DNA of 64,000 nucleotides from Methylobacterium sp. 10 (GCF_000519085.1 NZ_KI912577.1:1617331-1681330), one strand, 5' to 3'; counted from the stretch's first letter, positions 42,814 through 52,830 are shown. Program-made: numbers and translations. The notes: generated by a model from the letters alone, not told the origin.

Positions 42814-44964
42814 ATGGACGATCTTTTCCACTTGGAAAGCAAGCCGCTCGTCGCGGAGGTGCGCCCGCACACATTCACCGTGCATGGCCGAGCAATTTCC
42901 GACAATTATTCTTGGCTGAAGGCCGAGAACTGGCGCGACGTGCTCAAGGATCCCGCTGCGCTCCCGCGCGATATCCGTGCATATCTCGATGCCGAGAACG
43001 ACTATACCGAAGCGGCGCTCGGCGATCTCGTTTCTTTACGCAAGACCTTGGTCGCGGAAATGCGCGGGCGCATCCGTGAGGACGATAGCGGCGTACCCGA
43101 GCCGGACGGTGCCTTTGCCTATTACACCCGCCATCGCGAGGGCGGACAGCATCCCCTCGTCTGCCGCCGTCCGCGCACGGTGGTGGTGATCCCCGGCCAG
43201 GGTGCGGAGACGGCTGGAACGGGCGGTCCGGAGGAGGGCGAAGAGATCCTTCTCGACGGTGACGAGGAGGGCAAGGGGCTACCCTTCTTCGAACTCGCCG
43301 CGGCGGTCCATGCGGACGATCACACCCGCCTCGCCTGGAGCGCGGATTCGAAAGGCTCCGAGCTCCACACCATTCGTGTCCGCGACCTCGGCACCGGGCA
43401 GGACCTCCCGGACCGCATCGAGGCGACCACCGGCGAGGTGGTCTGGTCCGCCAACGGGCTGTCGTTCCACTACGTCGCCGTGGACGAGAACCATCGTCCC
43501 GCCCGCGTCATGCATCATGTGGTGGGCACGAAGCAGACCGCCGATACGTTGCTCTACGAAGAGCGCGATTCCGGATTCTTCGTCCATATCGAGACGACGC
43601 AATCGCGCGATTACCTCGCCATCACGGCGAGCGACCACGAAACCTCCGAAGTGCATCTCTTCGACCGCAAGTCGCCGGACGCAACCCTGCTATGCGTTCA
43701 GCCGCGGGAGCCGCTGCTGATCTACTCCGTGGAAAATTGGGGGAACCACCTCTTCATCCTGACCAATGCGGACGGGGCCGAAGACTTCAAGATCGTCACT
43801 ACCCGCATCGGCGCGTCGGGCCGCGCCCATTGGAACGACCTCATCCCGCACCGGCGCGGCGTGATGATCCGCCACCAGCACGTCATCGCCCAGCACCTCG
43901 TGCGCCTCGAGATCGAGAATGCGAGGCCCCGCATCGTGGTGCGTGACACGCAGGGCAACGAGCATGTCGTGGCCTTCGCAGAGGAGGCCTATTCCCTCGG
44001 CCTCCAGCCGGGGCACGAGTTCGAGACGGCGGTGATCCGCTTCACCTATTCGTCGATGACCACGCCGGCCGAGACCTACGATTACGATTGCACGACCCGC
44101 GCGCGGCAGTTGCGCAAGCGCCAGACGATCCCAAGCGGACACGATGCCGCCGCCTACGTGACCCGCCGGATCTTCGCCACGGCGCCGGACGGGGAGAGCG
44201 TGCCGATCTCGCTGCTACACAGCCGTGATCTCGTCCTCGACGGCTCGGCCCCGCTGCTGCTCTATGGCTACGGGTCCTACGGTACGCTGATGCCGGCGGC
44301 GTTCCGCACCAACCTGCTGTCGCTGGTGGATCGCGGCTTCGTCTATGCCATCGCCCATGTGCGCGGCGGCACCGAGAAGGGCTGGCACTGGTACATGGAC
44401 GGCAAGCGGAGCAAGAAGCCGAACACCTTCACCGACTTCGTCGCCTGCGGCCGCGCCCTGGCGGAAGCCGGATACACCACGCCCGGCCGCATCGTCGCCC
44501 ATGGCGGCTCGGCCGGCGGGATGCTGATGGGGGCGGTAGCCAACCTCGCACCGGACCTCTTCGCGGGGATCGTCGCCGACGTGCCCTTCGTCGACGTGCT
44601 CAACACCATGCTCGACGGCGACCTGCCGCTGACCCCGCCGGAATGGCCCGAATGGGGCAATCCGGGCGCGAGCGTCGAGGATTTCGAAACCATTCTGTCC
44701 TACTCGCCCTACGACAACGTCTCGGCGCAGCACTACCCGGCGATCCTGGCGCTCGGCGGCCTCACCGACCCGCGCGTGACTTATTGGGAGCCGGCGAAAT
44801 GGGTAGCGCGCCTGCGCGCTACGATGACGGGCGGCGGCCCGATCCTGATGCGGATCAACATGGAAGCCGGCCATGGCGGGGCGGCGGGACGCTTCGATCG
44901 ACTGGAAGAAGTGGGCCTGATCTATGCCTTCGCCCTGCGGGCGGTGGGGCGAGCCGGAGCTTGA
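42814..44964 (+). CDS. ptrB: Oligopeptidase B (S9A prolyl oligopeptidase family)
   Basis: A 716-residue serine peptidase that cleaves short peptides after Arg or Lys. An N-terminal propeller (FTVHGRAISDNYSWLKAENW, then LAWSADSKGSELHTIRVRDLGTG) is followed by an alpha/beta hydrolase domain. Catalytic residues are Ser near 566 in AHGGSAGGMLMGAVAN, Asp near 650 in LTDPRVTYWEPAKW and His near 687 in AGHGGAAGRF. The region HVRGGTEKGWHWYMDGK is the S9A signature. Length fits the family. The gene is convergent with the AsmA gene. Confidence 0.9.
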   Translation: MDDLFHLESKPLVAEVRPHTFTVHGRAISDNYSWLKAENWRDVLKDPAALPRDIRAYLDAENDYTEAALGDLVSLRKTLVAEMRGRIREDDSGVPEPDGAFAYYTRHREGGQHPLVCRRPRTVVVIPGQGAETAGTGGPEEGEEILLDGDEEGKGLPFFELAAAVHADDHTRLAWSADSKGSELHTIRVRDLGTGQDLPDRIEATTGEVVWSANGLSFHYVAVDENHRPARVMHHVVGTKQTADTLLYEERDSGFFVHIETTQSRDYLAITASDHETSEVHLFDRKSPDATLLCVQPREPLLIYSVENWGNHLFILTNADGAEDFKIVTTRIGASGRAHWNDLIPHRRGVMIRHQHVIAQHLVRLEIENARPRIVVRDTQGNEHVVAFAEEAYSLGLQPGHEFETAVIRFTYSSMTTPAETYDYDCTTRARQLRKRQTIPSGHDAAAYVTRRIFATAPDGESVPISLLHSRDLVLDGSAPLLLYGYGSYGTLMPAAFRTNLLSLVDRGFVYAIAHVRGGTEKGWHWYMDGKRSKKPNTFTDFVACGRALAEAGYTTPGRIVAHGGSAGGMLMGAVANLAPDLFAGIVADVPFVDVLNTMLDGDLPLTPPEWPEWGNPGASVEDFETILSYSPYDNVSAQHYPAILALGGLTDPRVTYWEPAKWVARLRATMTGGGPILMRINMEAGHGGAAGRFDRLEEVGLIYAFALRAVGRAGA

Positions 44965-44977
44965 CCCTCCGTACGCA

Positions 44978-47900
44978 TCAGGGCCGGGGGACGGGCTCCG
45001 GCTGCGCGCCCTGGCGGGCGGTTTCTTCTTCCGCACGGATGCGAGCCTGTCGCTCCGCCTCTTCGGCCGCCGCTTTCTCGGCGGCCCTGTCGGCCTTCAG
45101 CTTGGCCTGACGGGCCGCCTCTTCAGCCGCGGCTTTCTCCGCAGCGGCCTTCTCGGCCGCCGCCTTGATCGCGGCGCTGCGGGCCTTGTCCATCTCGATC
45201 CTGGCACGGCGCCGCTGGCGCTCGATCTGATCCGCCTCGAACAGCTCGATCTTGTCGAGTTCGCGCTGCAGGACCACGGCAGCGAGACCGTTGGTCAGCG
45301 GGCCGGCATCGACGACGCGGTCGGGTTTGCCCAGTGGGCCGGAATAGGCGAGCTGCACCGAGGGAGCCCCTCCCGTCCAGCCCTTCGGGGCGCTGCCCCC
45401 CGTCAAGGTTCCGCGCGCGTCGAACCGGCCGGTCGTCAGGTCGATGGCGAGTGCGCCGGCCCAGCGCGGCCCGCCGAGATCGAAGGCGAGGGGGGCTGCG
45501 CGGAGCGACCCGCCGGTGAGGGTCGCCGGCGCCTCGACGGTCCCTTTCACCGCCATCGGCGCGGCGGCGAGCTCCTCGGCGACGAGGACCTGAAGCCGTC
45601 CGTCCCGCAGCGGATCGTCCTCCGCGAGCGCTTTCACCAGGGCGCGCTCGATCCCGCCCGGATCGCCGCCGGGCAGCACGAGGTCGGTCAAGGCGATATC
45701 GCCGCTGCCGCCGAGATTGTTCGCCATGTTCGTCACGCTCTGGCCCGATGCGCCGAAGCGCAGAGCGGCGCTGGCGCGGCCGGAGATCGGCCCGGGACCG
45801 ACGAGATCGGCGATGGAGGCGTCGCTCAGGCTCCCTTCTCCGGTGATCGCCGCCGCTCCGCCCTGCCGGGACAGGGTGACGGTCCCCATGAGACGGCCCC
45901 CGGCGAGGCGGCCGCTGAGGTCGCGGATCGAGAGGACGCCGTTGTCGAGACGGGCGCCGAAGGCCGCGCCCTCGGCGGTAAAGCGACGGCCGAGATCGAG
46001 CGCGTCCACCCGCACGTCGAGGTCGATGGGCGGCCGGTCCGCCGGCGGAGGGCCGAACCGGGCGCCGTCCCCGGCCTCTTGCTTCTTCCCGTCCGGGGGA
46101 ATCACCAGGGCCGCGGCGAGCCAGGGCAGCGACAGCCGCCCCAGCGCCACGCTGCCGAAGATGTCGCCCGCAGGCGACCGGTTGACGTTGGCGAGGATCG
46201 TGGCCCCGGCGACTCGCCCGGCCACATCCGCATGGGCATCCCGCCCCGCCCGCGACAACCCCACCAGCAATTCCGCCGGTAGCGGCGAGGGCAGGGCGGA
46301 CGTGCTACCGGCGAGGAGAAGGAAGGGCGCGAGGTCGGGTGTCTTCACCTTGATCTCGCCGGCCTCCGGTGGGGCCTGACCCGGACCGGGAACGACCGGC
46401 TTCACCGTCGAGAGGGTGAGGTCGGCGATGGTGCCGGAGATGGCGAGGCCGAGGGGCGGAAGTGCGCCGTCGGCTCCTGCCTGTCCGCGTGTCCCGGTGA
46501 TGCGCAGGGCTGCGGGCTTGCGCAGGGCGACCATGTCCTCGCGCTCGAACCAGCGCCCGGCGAGCGGGGTCGTCAATCCAAGGGAGAGGCTGTCGATGCG
46601 GCCGCCCCGCGACAGCAGGTCGAGGTCGAGGCTGCCGCCCGCAGCGGTCCCGTCGGCGCTGGTGCGCAGGGTGTCGGCGTCCCCGGCCTCGCGCTCCAGG
46701 GTCACGGCAAGATCGAGGGCCCCGGCCCGGAGGAAGCCGGGAATCATCCGGGCCTCGGCGATCCAGGTCCTGTCGAGGAGGGCGATGAGGGGGGCGGCCA
46801 CCGGCGCCCACATCCGGCCGGCGATGCGGCCGGACCCATCCGGGGCGATGCGGCCGGAAAGCTTGGCGTTGGCGCCGGCCACATCCGTGACGTCGAGGCT
46901 GCCGACGTTGAGGCTCGCCCCGTCCGATTGAATGCTCGCGGCGATGGTCCCGTTGCCCGAACGGGCCCCGGCCGGCCCGTAGCGCACGTCCCGCGCCTGG
47001 ATCGTCAGGCCGATATCGTGGTCGTGGAGGCCGGACAGGGCACTGCCGAAGGAGGGCAGGGCGGCGATGTCGATGCCCTGCGCCGAGAGCTGCGCGTCAA
47101 AGCGGCCGCGCCCGCCCGTTTCCGCCTGGGTGTAGCGGGCGTTGCCGGTGATCCGCGCCTCGCCGAGGGAGAGCCGCAGGTTGCGCAGCGACAGCGACGG
47201 GCTCGCCGTCGAGAGGTCCGCGGATGCCTGGATCGGGCGCCCGTCCATCACCGCGACGGCCGGGCCGCCGAGGCCGAACTTGCGCAGGTAGCGCCCGAAC
47301 CCGTCAGAGGCGGCAGCGTCGAGAGAGACATTGCCCGTGAAGCGGAGGGCCGGCTGCGTATCGAACTCACCGGAGGCGGTGAGGGCGGCCTCGCCCGGTG
47401 CCGTCACCGAGAAGCGCCGCAGGGCGAGCCCCCCCGTCCGGTCGAACGTCCCGGACAGTTGAAGCTTCGTCCAATCGTCGAGACCGAGGGCGACGCTCTC
47501 GATGCCGAGATCGAGATCGACCATCATCGGCAACTCGGAATTTGCTCGCGGCATCCCGCGCGCCAGGAGGGCCTGTCCTCCCGTGGAGATCAGGAAGGCG
47601 TCGAGGTCCAGGCGGCGCGTCTCCAGGGTCAGTGCCGCCCTCCAGGCCCGCAGGTCGATCCGCCCGGTGCCGGCAAGGCGCATAGCCTGACCGCCGGGAT
47701 CGATCTCGGCCTTCACGTCGGAGAAGCGCACGATGGGGCCGCGGGCCTTGAACGTCCCGCCCAGCGAGAACGGCAGGTAGGCGCCCGCCACCTGGACCGG
47801 CGGCCCGACCACGACCCGTGCCGTGCCTTCCGCCTTCGGGATCATCGCCCGCGGGGCGTCCCCGGTCGCCTCCGGCTCGCCCGCCATCGGGTCGAGGCGG

Positions 47901-48616
47901 ATGCGGGCATCGGCCTCGAAACGCGGATGGGTGTCGCCGCCGCCCGAGATCTTCACCGCGACGCTACCGTCCTCCGCGGGCTCGCCGGTGGCGACCCGAA
48001 AGGCGACCGCGCCGCTCATCCCCTCGATCCGCCAGGGTCCGAGCAGCCGGGGCGCGGAGAGATGCACCGTTTCGGCGCGGACCTGATCGGTGCGGCCGCT
48101 CTGCGGCACGAGGGTCGTCAGCACGACCTGTCCGATCGTCAGGTCCTCGATGGCGAGATCCTGGTCGGCGAGGGTCCGGTAGAGGTCGGCAGGCAGGCGG
48201 ATCGCGTCGTCGTCGCTGATCGGAAGCTTGATCTCGGCCCGGCCGATCCCCGTCTCGGTGAAGCGGATGTCTCCCGTCAGCAGCGGCGTGAGGCCGATCT
48301 CGGCCGCGACGGACTGGAGGTCGAGGGCCGGCTTATCAGCCTGTCCGCCGATGCGGAGGCGATCGACGCTCAATCGCGGCGAGGGCAGGAGCCTGACGCC
48401 GATCCGTCCTTCGGTACGTGCATCGAGGCCGAGGGACCGTCCGATCGCCCGGTCCACCAGCGTGCGGTAGCTTTCCCAGGCCACGAGGGGCGGGACCGCA
48501 AGGGCCGCGACGAGGATCAGGATGACGGCGCCCGCCAGCGCGGTCAGGATGTCTCGCACCGTCTTGGTTTCCGCCTCGCTCCGGCCCGGCCTCGGGGCCT
48601 GCCATGGGGCGGGCAC
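44978..48616 (-). CDS. AsmA family membrane-anchored protein
   Basis: A 1212-residue protein. One N-terminal membrane helix (about 20-48, ILTALAGAVILILVAALAVPP) is followed by the AsmA start LGLDARTEGRIGVRLLPSPRLSVDRLRIGG. A very long beta-rich periplasmic body follows, with the C-terminal AsmA_2-like block LSDASIADLVGPGPISGRASAALRF and LGGSGDIALTDL. The last ~70 residues are a Lys/Glu/Ala coiled coil (KAAAEKAAAEKAAAEEAARQ). AsmA-like proteins act in lipid transport or outer-membrane homeostasis. The first codon is GTG at 48616; a later GTG at 48559, near the helix, is an alternative. Confidence 0.85.
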   Translation of the reverse strand: MPAPWQAPRPGRSEAETKTVRDILTALAGAVILILVAALAVPPLVAWESYRTLVDRAIGRSLGLDARTEGRIGVRLLPSPRLSVDRLRIGGQADKPALDLQSVAAEIGLTPLLTGDIRFTETGIGRAEIKLPISDDDAIRLPADLYRTLADQDLAIEDLTIGQVVLTTLVPQSGRTDQVRAETVHLSAPRLLGPWRIEGMSGAVAFRVATGEPAEDGSVAVKISGGGDTHPRFEADARIRLDPMAGEPEATGDAPRAMIPKAEGTARVVVGPPVQVAGAYLPFSLGGTFKARGPIVRFSDVKAEIDPGGQAMRLAGTGRIDLRAWRAALTLETRRLDLDAFLISTGGQALLARGMPRANSELPMMVDLDLGIESVALGLDDWTKLQLSGTFDRTGGLALRRFSVTAPGEAALTASGEFDTQPALRFTGNVSLDAAASDGFGRYLRKFGLGGPAVAVMDGRPIQASADLSTASPSLSLRNLRLSLGEARITGNARYTQAETGGRGRFDAQLSAQGIDIAALPSFGSALSGLHDHDIGLTIQARDVRYGPAGARSGNGTIAASIQSDGASLNVGSLDVTDVAGANAKLSGRIAPDGSGRIAGRMWAPVAAPLIALLDRTWIAEARMIPGFLRAGALDLAVTLEREAGDADTLRTSADGTAAGGSLDLDLLSRGGRIDSLSLGLTTPLAGRWFEREDMVALRKPAALRITGTRGQAGADGALPPLGLAISGTIADLTLSTVKPVVPGPGQAPPEAGEIKVKTPDLAPFLLLAGSTSALPSPLPAELLVGLSRAGRDAHADVAGRVAGATILANVNRSPAGDIFGSVALGRLSLPWLAAALVIPPDGKKQEAGDGARFGPPPADRPPIDLDVRVDALDLGRRFTAEGAAFGARLDNGVLSIRDLSGRLAGGRLMGTVTLSRQGGAAAITGEGSLSDASIADLVGPGPISGRASAALRFGASGQSVTNMANNLGGSGDIALTDLVLPGGDPGGIERALVKALAEDDPLRDGRLQVLVAEELAAAPMAVKGTVEAPATLTGGSLRAAPLAFDLGGPRWAGALAIDLTTGRFDARGTLTGGSAPKGWTGGAPSVQLAYSGPLGKPDRVVDAGPLTNGLAAVVLQRELDKIELFEADQIERQRRRARIEMDKARSAAIKAAAEKAAAEKAAAEEAARQAKLKADRAAEKAAAEEAERQARIRAEEETARQGAQPEPVPRP

Positions 48617-48746
48617 TTGGTCTCAACCGGACGTCATGCCCGGTTCGTGCCCCCACTCCATGCGGCATAGCACACCGATCCCGGATGCGCGCCAGGGTCG
48701 AACCCCGCGGTCAACAGGTGCCGGGGTTCACGCTTGACCGGTCCGA

Positions 48747-48998
48747 TCAGCGGCGTGGGCCGATGCCGGGGCCGATCGGCGCCGGACGGGTGATCTCGTT
48801 GCGCTGCATCTGCATGCGGATCTGGTTGTTCTCGAACTGCTGCTGGTGCCGGACGCCGCGAATCTCGCTCTGTCTGGCAAGACGGTCATTCGTCTCGTTC
48901 AGCGACCGCGTGCCGGGCGACTGGGCCATGGCGGGAGACAAAGCGAGACCGCCGGCCAGGGCCGCGAGGGAGAGGACGGACAAGGAACTCGTGCGCAT
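48747..48998 (-). CDS. Small secreted Gln/Arg-rich protein
   Basis: An 83-residue protein with a signal peptide (MRTSSLSVLSLAALAGGLAL, cleavage after AMA near residue 25). The short polar mature part is rich in Gln, Arg and Asn (RHQQQFENNQIRMQMQRNEI), ending in a Pro/Gly tail. It is probably helical in the middle. No family is recognised. It is divergent from uvrD. Confidence 0.6.
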   Translation of the reverse strand: MRTSSLSVLSLAALAGGLALSPAMAQSPGTRSLNETNDRLARQSEIRGVRHQQQFENNQIRMQMQRNEITRPAPIGPGIGPRR

Positions 48999-49139
48999 GG
49001 CGGACCCTTCTGTGATGACGGCCGGGATATGGTGAGACGACGCCCGAGATGAAACCGGAGTTCCGTTTGCGGGCGAGGGCGGGGCGGCCCCTTTGTCCCG
49101 ACCCTCGACGCCGTTCGCGTTTTGGTCCAGGGAGGCAGC

Positions 49140-51545
49140 ATGAAACAGCATCCCGACGCAGCGGCGGCGTCCGTGCCGGCGCCGGCCTCCGGCGTGGCGG
49201 CCGAGGCCGCGCAGAGCTCCATCGCCGCCCGCGCCATGGCCTCCCTCAGGCCGCAGGGCTCACCCTATCTCGAAGGGCTGAACCCCGAGCAGCGCCGCGC
49301 CGTCGAGACGACGGAGGGGCCGGTCCTCGTCCTCGCGGGCGCGGGCACTGGCAAGACGCGGGTGCTCACCACGCGAATCGCCCATCTCGTCTCGACGGGC
49401 AAGGCGCGGCCTTTCGACATCCTGTCGGTGACCTTCACCAACAAGGCCGCCCGCGAGATGAAGCACCGCATCGGTGCTCTCATCGGCCCGGCCGGCGAGG
49501 GGATGCCCTGGCTCGGCACGTTCCATTCCATCGGCACCAAGATCCTGCGCCGGCACGCCGAGATGGTGGGCCTGAAATCCGACTTCACGATCCTGGGGAT
49601 GGACGACCAGCTTCGCCTGATGAAGCAGGTCATCGTCGACCAGAACATCGACGAGAAGCGCTGGCCCGCCCGCGCCCTGTCCTCGGCCATCGACGGATGG
49701 AAGAATCGCGGGCTCCTGCCCGAGCAGGTGCCTCCCGGGGAGGCGAGCGCCTTCGCCTTCGGCAAGGGCGGCGCCCTCTACACCGCCTATCAGGCCAGGC
49801 TCCTGACCCTGAACGCCGCCGATTTCGGCGATCTCCTGCTGCTCTGCCTGAAGCTGTGGCGCGAGAACCCGGACGTGCTGGCCAATTACCAGCAGCGCTT
49901 CCGCTACATCCTGGTGGACGAGTACCAGGACACCAACGTCGCCCAGTATCTCTGGCTGCGCCTGCTGGCCCAGGGCCACCGCAACGTCGCCTGCGTCGGC
50001 GACGACGACCAGTCGATCTACGGCTGGCGCGGAGCGGAGGTCGACAACATCCTGCGGTTCGAGCACGATTTTCCCGGCGCGATCGTGGTGAGGCTGGAGC
50101 GCAACTACCGCTCCACCGGCCACATCCTCGCCGCCGCCTCGGGGCTCATCGCCAGGAACGAGGGCCGTCTCGGCAAGACCCTTCGCACCGAGGACGTGGC
50201 CGGCGAGAAGGTGACGGTGTCCGGCGCCTGGGATTCGGAAGAAGAGGCGCGCCAGCTCGGCGAATCCATCGAGAGCCTGCAGGCCAAGCAACATCCGCTC
50301 TCCGAGATCGCCGTGCTCGTGCGCATCTCCGCCCAGATGCGCGAGATCGAGGACCGGTTCGTCCAGCTCGGCCTGCCCTATCGGGTCATCGGCGGCCCGC
50401 GCTTCTATGAGCGCGCCGAGATCCGCGATGCCCTGGCCTATCTACGCGTCACGATGAACCCGGCCGACGACCTCGCTTTCGAGCGCATCTTCAACACCCC
50501 GAAGAGGGGCCTGGGCGATGCCACCCTGCAGATCCTGCACGGCTATTCCCGCTCGCAGCGCGTGCCGCTGCTCCAGGCAGCGCGCAGCCTGATCGAGACC
50601 GACGAGCTGAAGCCCCGCGCCCGTTCCGGTGTTCGCGCCCTGGTGGAGAGCTTTTCGCGCTGGGCGCGGATGGTCGGCACCCAGCCCCATTCCGAGGTGG
50701 CCCAGACCGTCCTGGAGGAATCCGGGTACACCGAGATGTGGCAGAAGGACAAATCCGCCGATGCCGCCGGGCGTCTCGAAAATCTCAAGGAGTTCGTGCG
50801 CTCCATGGAAGAATTCCCCGACATGGCGGCCTTCCTCGAACACGTCTCCCTGGTGATGGAGGCGAGCGAGCAGGAGGGGGCGGACCGGGTCTCGCTGATG
50901 ACGCTGCATGCCGCCAAGGGGCTCGAATTCGATACGGTGTTCCTGCCTGGCTGGGAGGACGGCCTGTTCCCGAACCAGAGGGCGCTCGACGAGAGCGGCC
51001 GGGCCGGGCTGGAGGAAGAGCGCCGCCTCGCCCATGTGGGCCTGACCCGCGCGCGCAAGCGCGCCAAGCTGTCGTTTGCCGTGAACCGGCGCATCCACGG
51101 CCTATGGTCTTCGACGGTGCCGAGCCGCTTCATCGACGAATTGCCCGCCGACGCCGTCGATGTGGTCGACGCCCCGGCGCATTTCTCCGCTGGCGCCTCG
51201 CGCTTCGACCGGAACCCGGCGCCGTTCGGATCGTCCTACGCGACGCCGGGCTGGCAGCGGGCGCAGGCCAACACCGCGGGAAACCAGGGGTTCGGAGGCG
51301 GGGGCGGACAAGGTTTCGGAAGGTCGTCCTCGCCCGGCCGGAGCAATGGCGGCCCGCGCCAGATCGAAGGCGAGCTCGTGGCGAAGTCGACGGGCGCGCC
51401 GTCCGCGTTTTCGGACGGTATGCGAGTCTTCCACACCAAGTTCGGCCCCGGCAGCGTAGCGGCCGTCGACGGTAACAAGCTGACCGTTGACTTCGATAAG
51501 GCCGGCCGCAAGATGGTTCTCGACAGCTTCATCCAGCCAGGGTGA
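49140..51545 (+). CDS. uvrD: UvrD/PcrA-type DNA helicase
   Basis: An 801-residue superfamily 1A 3'-5' helicase for nucleotide excision repair and replication-fork processing. It shows all helicase motifs: Walker A GAGTGKTR (~67-74), FTNKAAREM, GTFHSIG, Walker B VDEYQDTN, GDDDQSIYGWRGA, LERNYRST, VSLMTLHAAKGLEF and VGLTRARKR. The C-terminal ~110 residues contain a Gly/Ser-rich linker and a UvrD tail (VFHTKFGPGSVAAVDGNKLTVDFDKAGRK), resembling the RNA-polymerase-binding region. A strong GGGAGG site precedes the ATG. Confidence 0.94.
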   Translation: MKQHPDAAAASVPAPASGVAAEAAQSSIAARAMASLRPQGSPYLEGLNPEQRRAVETTEGPVLVLAGAGTGKTRVLTTRIAHLVSTGKARPFDILSVTFTNKAAREMKHRIGALIGPAGEGMPWLGTFHSIGTKILRRHAEMVGLKSDFTILGMDDQLRLMKQVIVDQNIDEKRWPARALSSAIDGWKNRGLLPEQVPPGEASAFAFGKGGALYTAYQARLLTLNAADFGDLLLLCLKLWRENPDVLANYQQRFRYILVDEYQDTNVAQYLWLRLLAQGHRNVACVGDDDQSIYGWRGAEVDNILRFEHDFPGAIVVRLERNYRSTGHILAAASGLIARNEGRLGKTLRTEDVAGEKVTVSGAWDSEEEARQLGESIESLQAKQHPLSEIAVLVRISAQMREIEDRFVQLGLPYRVIGGPRFYERAEIRDALAYLRVTMNPADDLAFERIFNTPKRGLGDATLQILHGYSRSQRVPLLQAARSLIETDELKPRARSGVRALVESFSRWARMVGTQPHSEVAQTVLEESGYTEMWQKDKSADAAGRLENLKEFVRSMEEFPDMAAFLEHVSLVMEASEQEGADRVSLMTLHAAKGLEFDTVFLPGWEDGLFPNQRALDESGRAGLEEERRLAHVGLTRARKRAKLSFAVNRRIHGLWSSTVPSRFIDELPADAVDVVDAPAHFSAGASRFDRNPAPFGSSYATPGWQRAQANTAGNQGFGGGGGQGFGRSSSPGRSNGGPRQIEGELVAKSTGAPSAFSDGMRVFHTKFGPGSVAAVDGNKLTVDFDKAGRKMVLDSFIQPG

Positions 51546-51554
51546 AGCACGCCG

Positions 51555-51590
51555 CCGGCCGCATGCGACACGTCGTGCGGTCCCGGCCGG
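51555..51590 (+). terminator. Terminator-like hairpin after uvrD
   Basis: CCGGCC (51555-51560) pairs with GGCCGG (51585-51590) and inner GCA/TGC and CGA/TCG pairs extend the stem with small bulges. TTTC follows. Confidence 0.5.
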
Positions 51591-51688
51591 TTTCGCCCCT
51601 CGTGAAGGGCCGTGGTCGAGATGGATGCTTCGTCGTTCCGACATCTCACCTGTCGAAAACTTGAAACCTCCGTCATCTCCGCGTTCCG

Positions 51689-51725
51689 GGCACGAAATCC
51701 GGGCACACGTCCAGGATTTCGTGCC
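51689..51725. repeat. Perfect 12-bp inverted repeat
   Basis: GGCACGAAATCC and GGATTTCGTGCC are separated by 13 bp in the middle of the uvrD-phoH spacer, about 260 bp from the phoH start. There is no T-run. It may be an operator, an RNA structure or a degenerate repeat. Confidence 0.55.
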
Positions 51726-51982
51726 GTCATGCCCCTGTCGCCACAGGCGCGGCATGGTGTGTGCGTGGGTGATTCGTGGCTTGCCGCACCGGGAGCCCGT
51801 CACCTACAGGCTAAGTCGTCCACAGGTGGTGGGGCGACATCTGGAACTGAAAGACCTGCCGCCGAATTCTCTTGTTAATGATTGTGGGAGATAGTGTAGC
51901 AAACCTTATCGAGGGCAGGACGCGTAGGCAGGTCGAAGATCAGTTAAACCCTAGTTGGCAAGTCCAGTTGGAGTGTTGATCG

Positions 51983-52699
51983 ATGAAAAGACGGCGCACA
52001 CGACTTGAGCTGGTAGAAGACCGCCCGGTGCGACTGCACCGCACCCGGTTCGACGACGAGCGTAACTTAGGCCCTATTCAGCCTCTCACCGTCCGGCAGG
52101 CCGAATACCTGGATGCCCTCGCCGTCAGCAAGCAGGTCATCGTCCTCGGACCCGCCGGCACCGGCAAGACCTACATCGCCGGAACCCGCGCCGCGGATCA
52201 GCTCCGCCAGCGCCGCATCGCCAAGGTCATCATCACCCGTCCCAACGTGCCGTCGGGCCGCTCGCTGGGCTTCTTTCCCGGCAGCTTGGAGGAAAAGATC
52301 GCGCCCTGGGTCACGCCGCTGACCGAGACCATGAAAGAGCGCATGGGTGACGCCGCCTACGAGATCGCCATGAAGACCGGCGACATCGAGGTGGTGCCCT
52401 TCGAGGTGATGCGCGGACGCACCTTCAAGAACTGCCTCGTGATCCTCGACGAAGCGCAGAACACCACCACCGCCGAGATCAAGATGTTCCTGACCCGCAT
52501 CGGCGACGATTGCCAGGTCATCATCAACGGCGACGTATCCCAGACCGACCTGCGCGAGACATCGGGCCTCCGGACCGTGATCCACCTCGTGAAAAGCCGT
52601 ATGATGCAGGTCCCCATCGTCGAATTTACTCTCGACGACATTGTCCGTTCGGGCATCTGCGCCGAATGGGTGCGGGCTTTCGAGGAAACGAAACTCTAA
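51983..52699 (+). CDS. phoH: PhoH-family ATPase
   Basis: A 238-residue single-domain ATPase. It has QAEYLDALAVSKQVIVLGPAGTGKT (Walker A at about 56-63), VIITRPNVPSGRSLGFFPGSLEEK, FEVMRGRTFKNCLVILDEAQNTT (Walker B) and INGDVSQTDL. It is the short cytosolic type without N-terminal PIN or KH domain. The family is ATP-binding and linked to RNA metabolism or phosphate starvation; no clear reaction is known. It stands alone, flanked by hairpins on both sides. Confidence 0.9.
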   Translation: MKRRRTRLELVEDRPVRLHRTRFDDERNLGPIQPLTVRQAEYLDALAVSKQVIVLGPAGTGKTYIAGTRAADQLRQRRIAKVIITRPNVPSGRSLGFFPGSLEEKIAPWVTPLTETMKERMGDAAYEIAMKTGDIEVVPFEVMRGRTFKNCLVILDEAQNTTTAEIKMFLTRIGDDCQVIINGDVSQTDLRETSGLRTVIHLVKSRMMQVPIVEFTLDDIVRSGICAEWVRAFEETKL

Positions 52700-52712
52700 T
52701 CCGAGTGTTGTC

Positions 52713-52740
52713 TGCGGCGGGCCGAACCCGACCCGCCGCA
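52713..52740 (+). terminator. Hairpin after phoH
   Basis: TGCGGCGGG and CCCGCCGCA form a 9-bp stem, 14 nt after the stop. A T-run is lacking, so its efficiency is uncertain. Confidence 0.5.
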
Positions 52741-52830
52741 CGGACCGACGTGCGGTAATCATCTCTCCTGCTCCTGCTAGAGAGGTTATTCCAAGCGTCG
52801 CGCTCGGACAAAAGAGAACGGAAACGCCCG

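Larger units (their letters stand above)
51546..51982. other. Intergenic region with hairpins, uvrD to phoH
   Basis: A 437-bp non-coding region. It holds a terminator-like hairpin just after uvrD and a perfect 12-bp stem at 51689-51725, listed separately. The right end becomes AT-rich and presumably contains the phoH promoter. No gene is supported. Confidence 0.5.

Noticed and set aside
46928-48670. A 580-codon frame antisense to the AsmA gene
   Set aside because: Composition is typical of a shadow frame, with no family motifs, and the minus-strand AsmA frame is fully supported.
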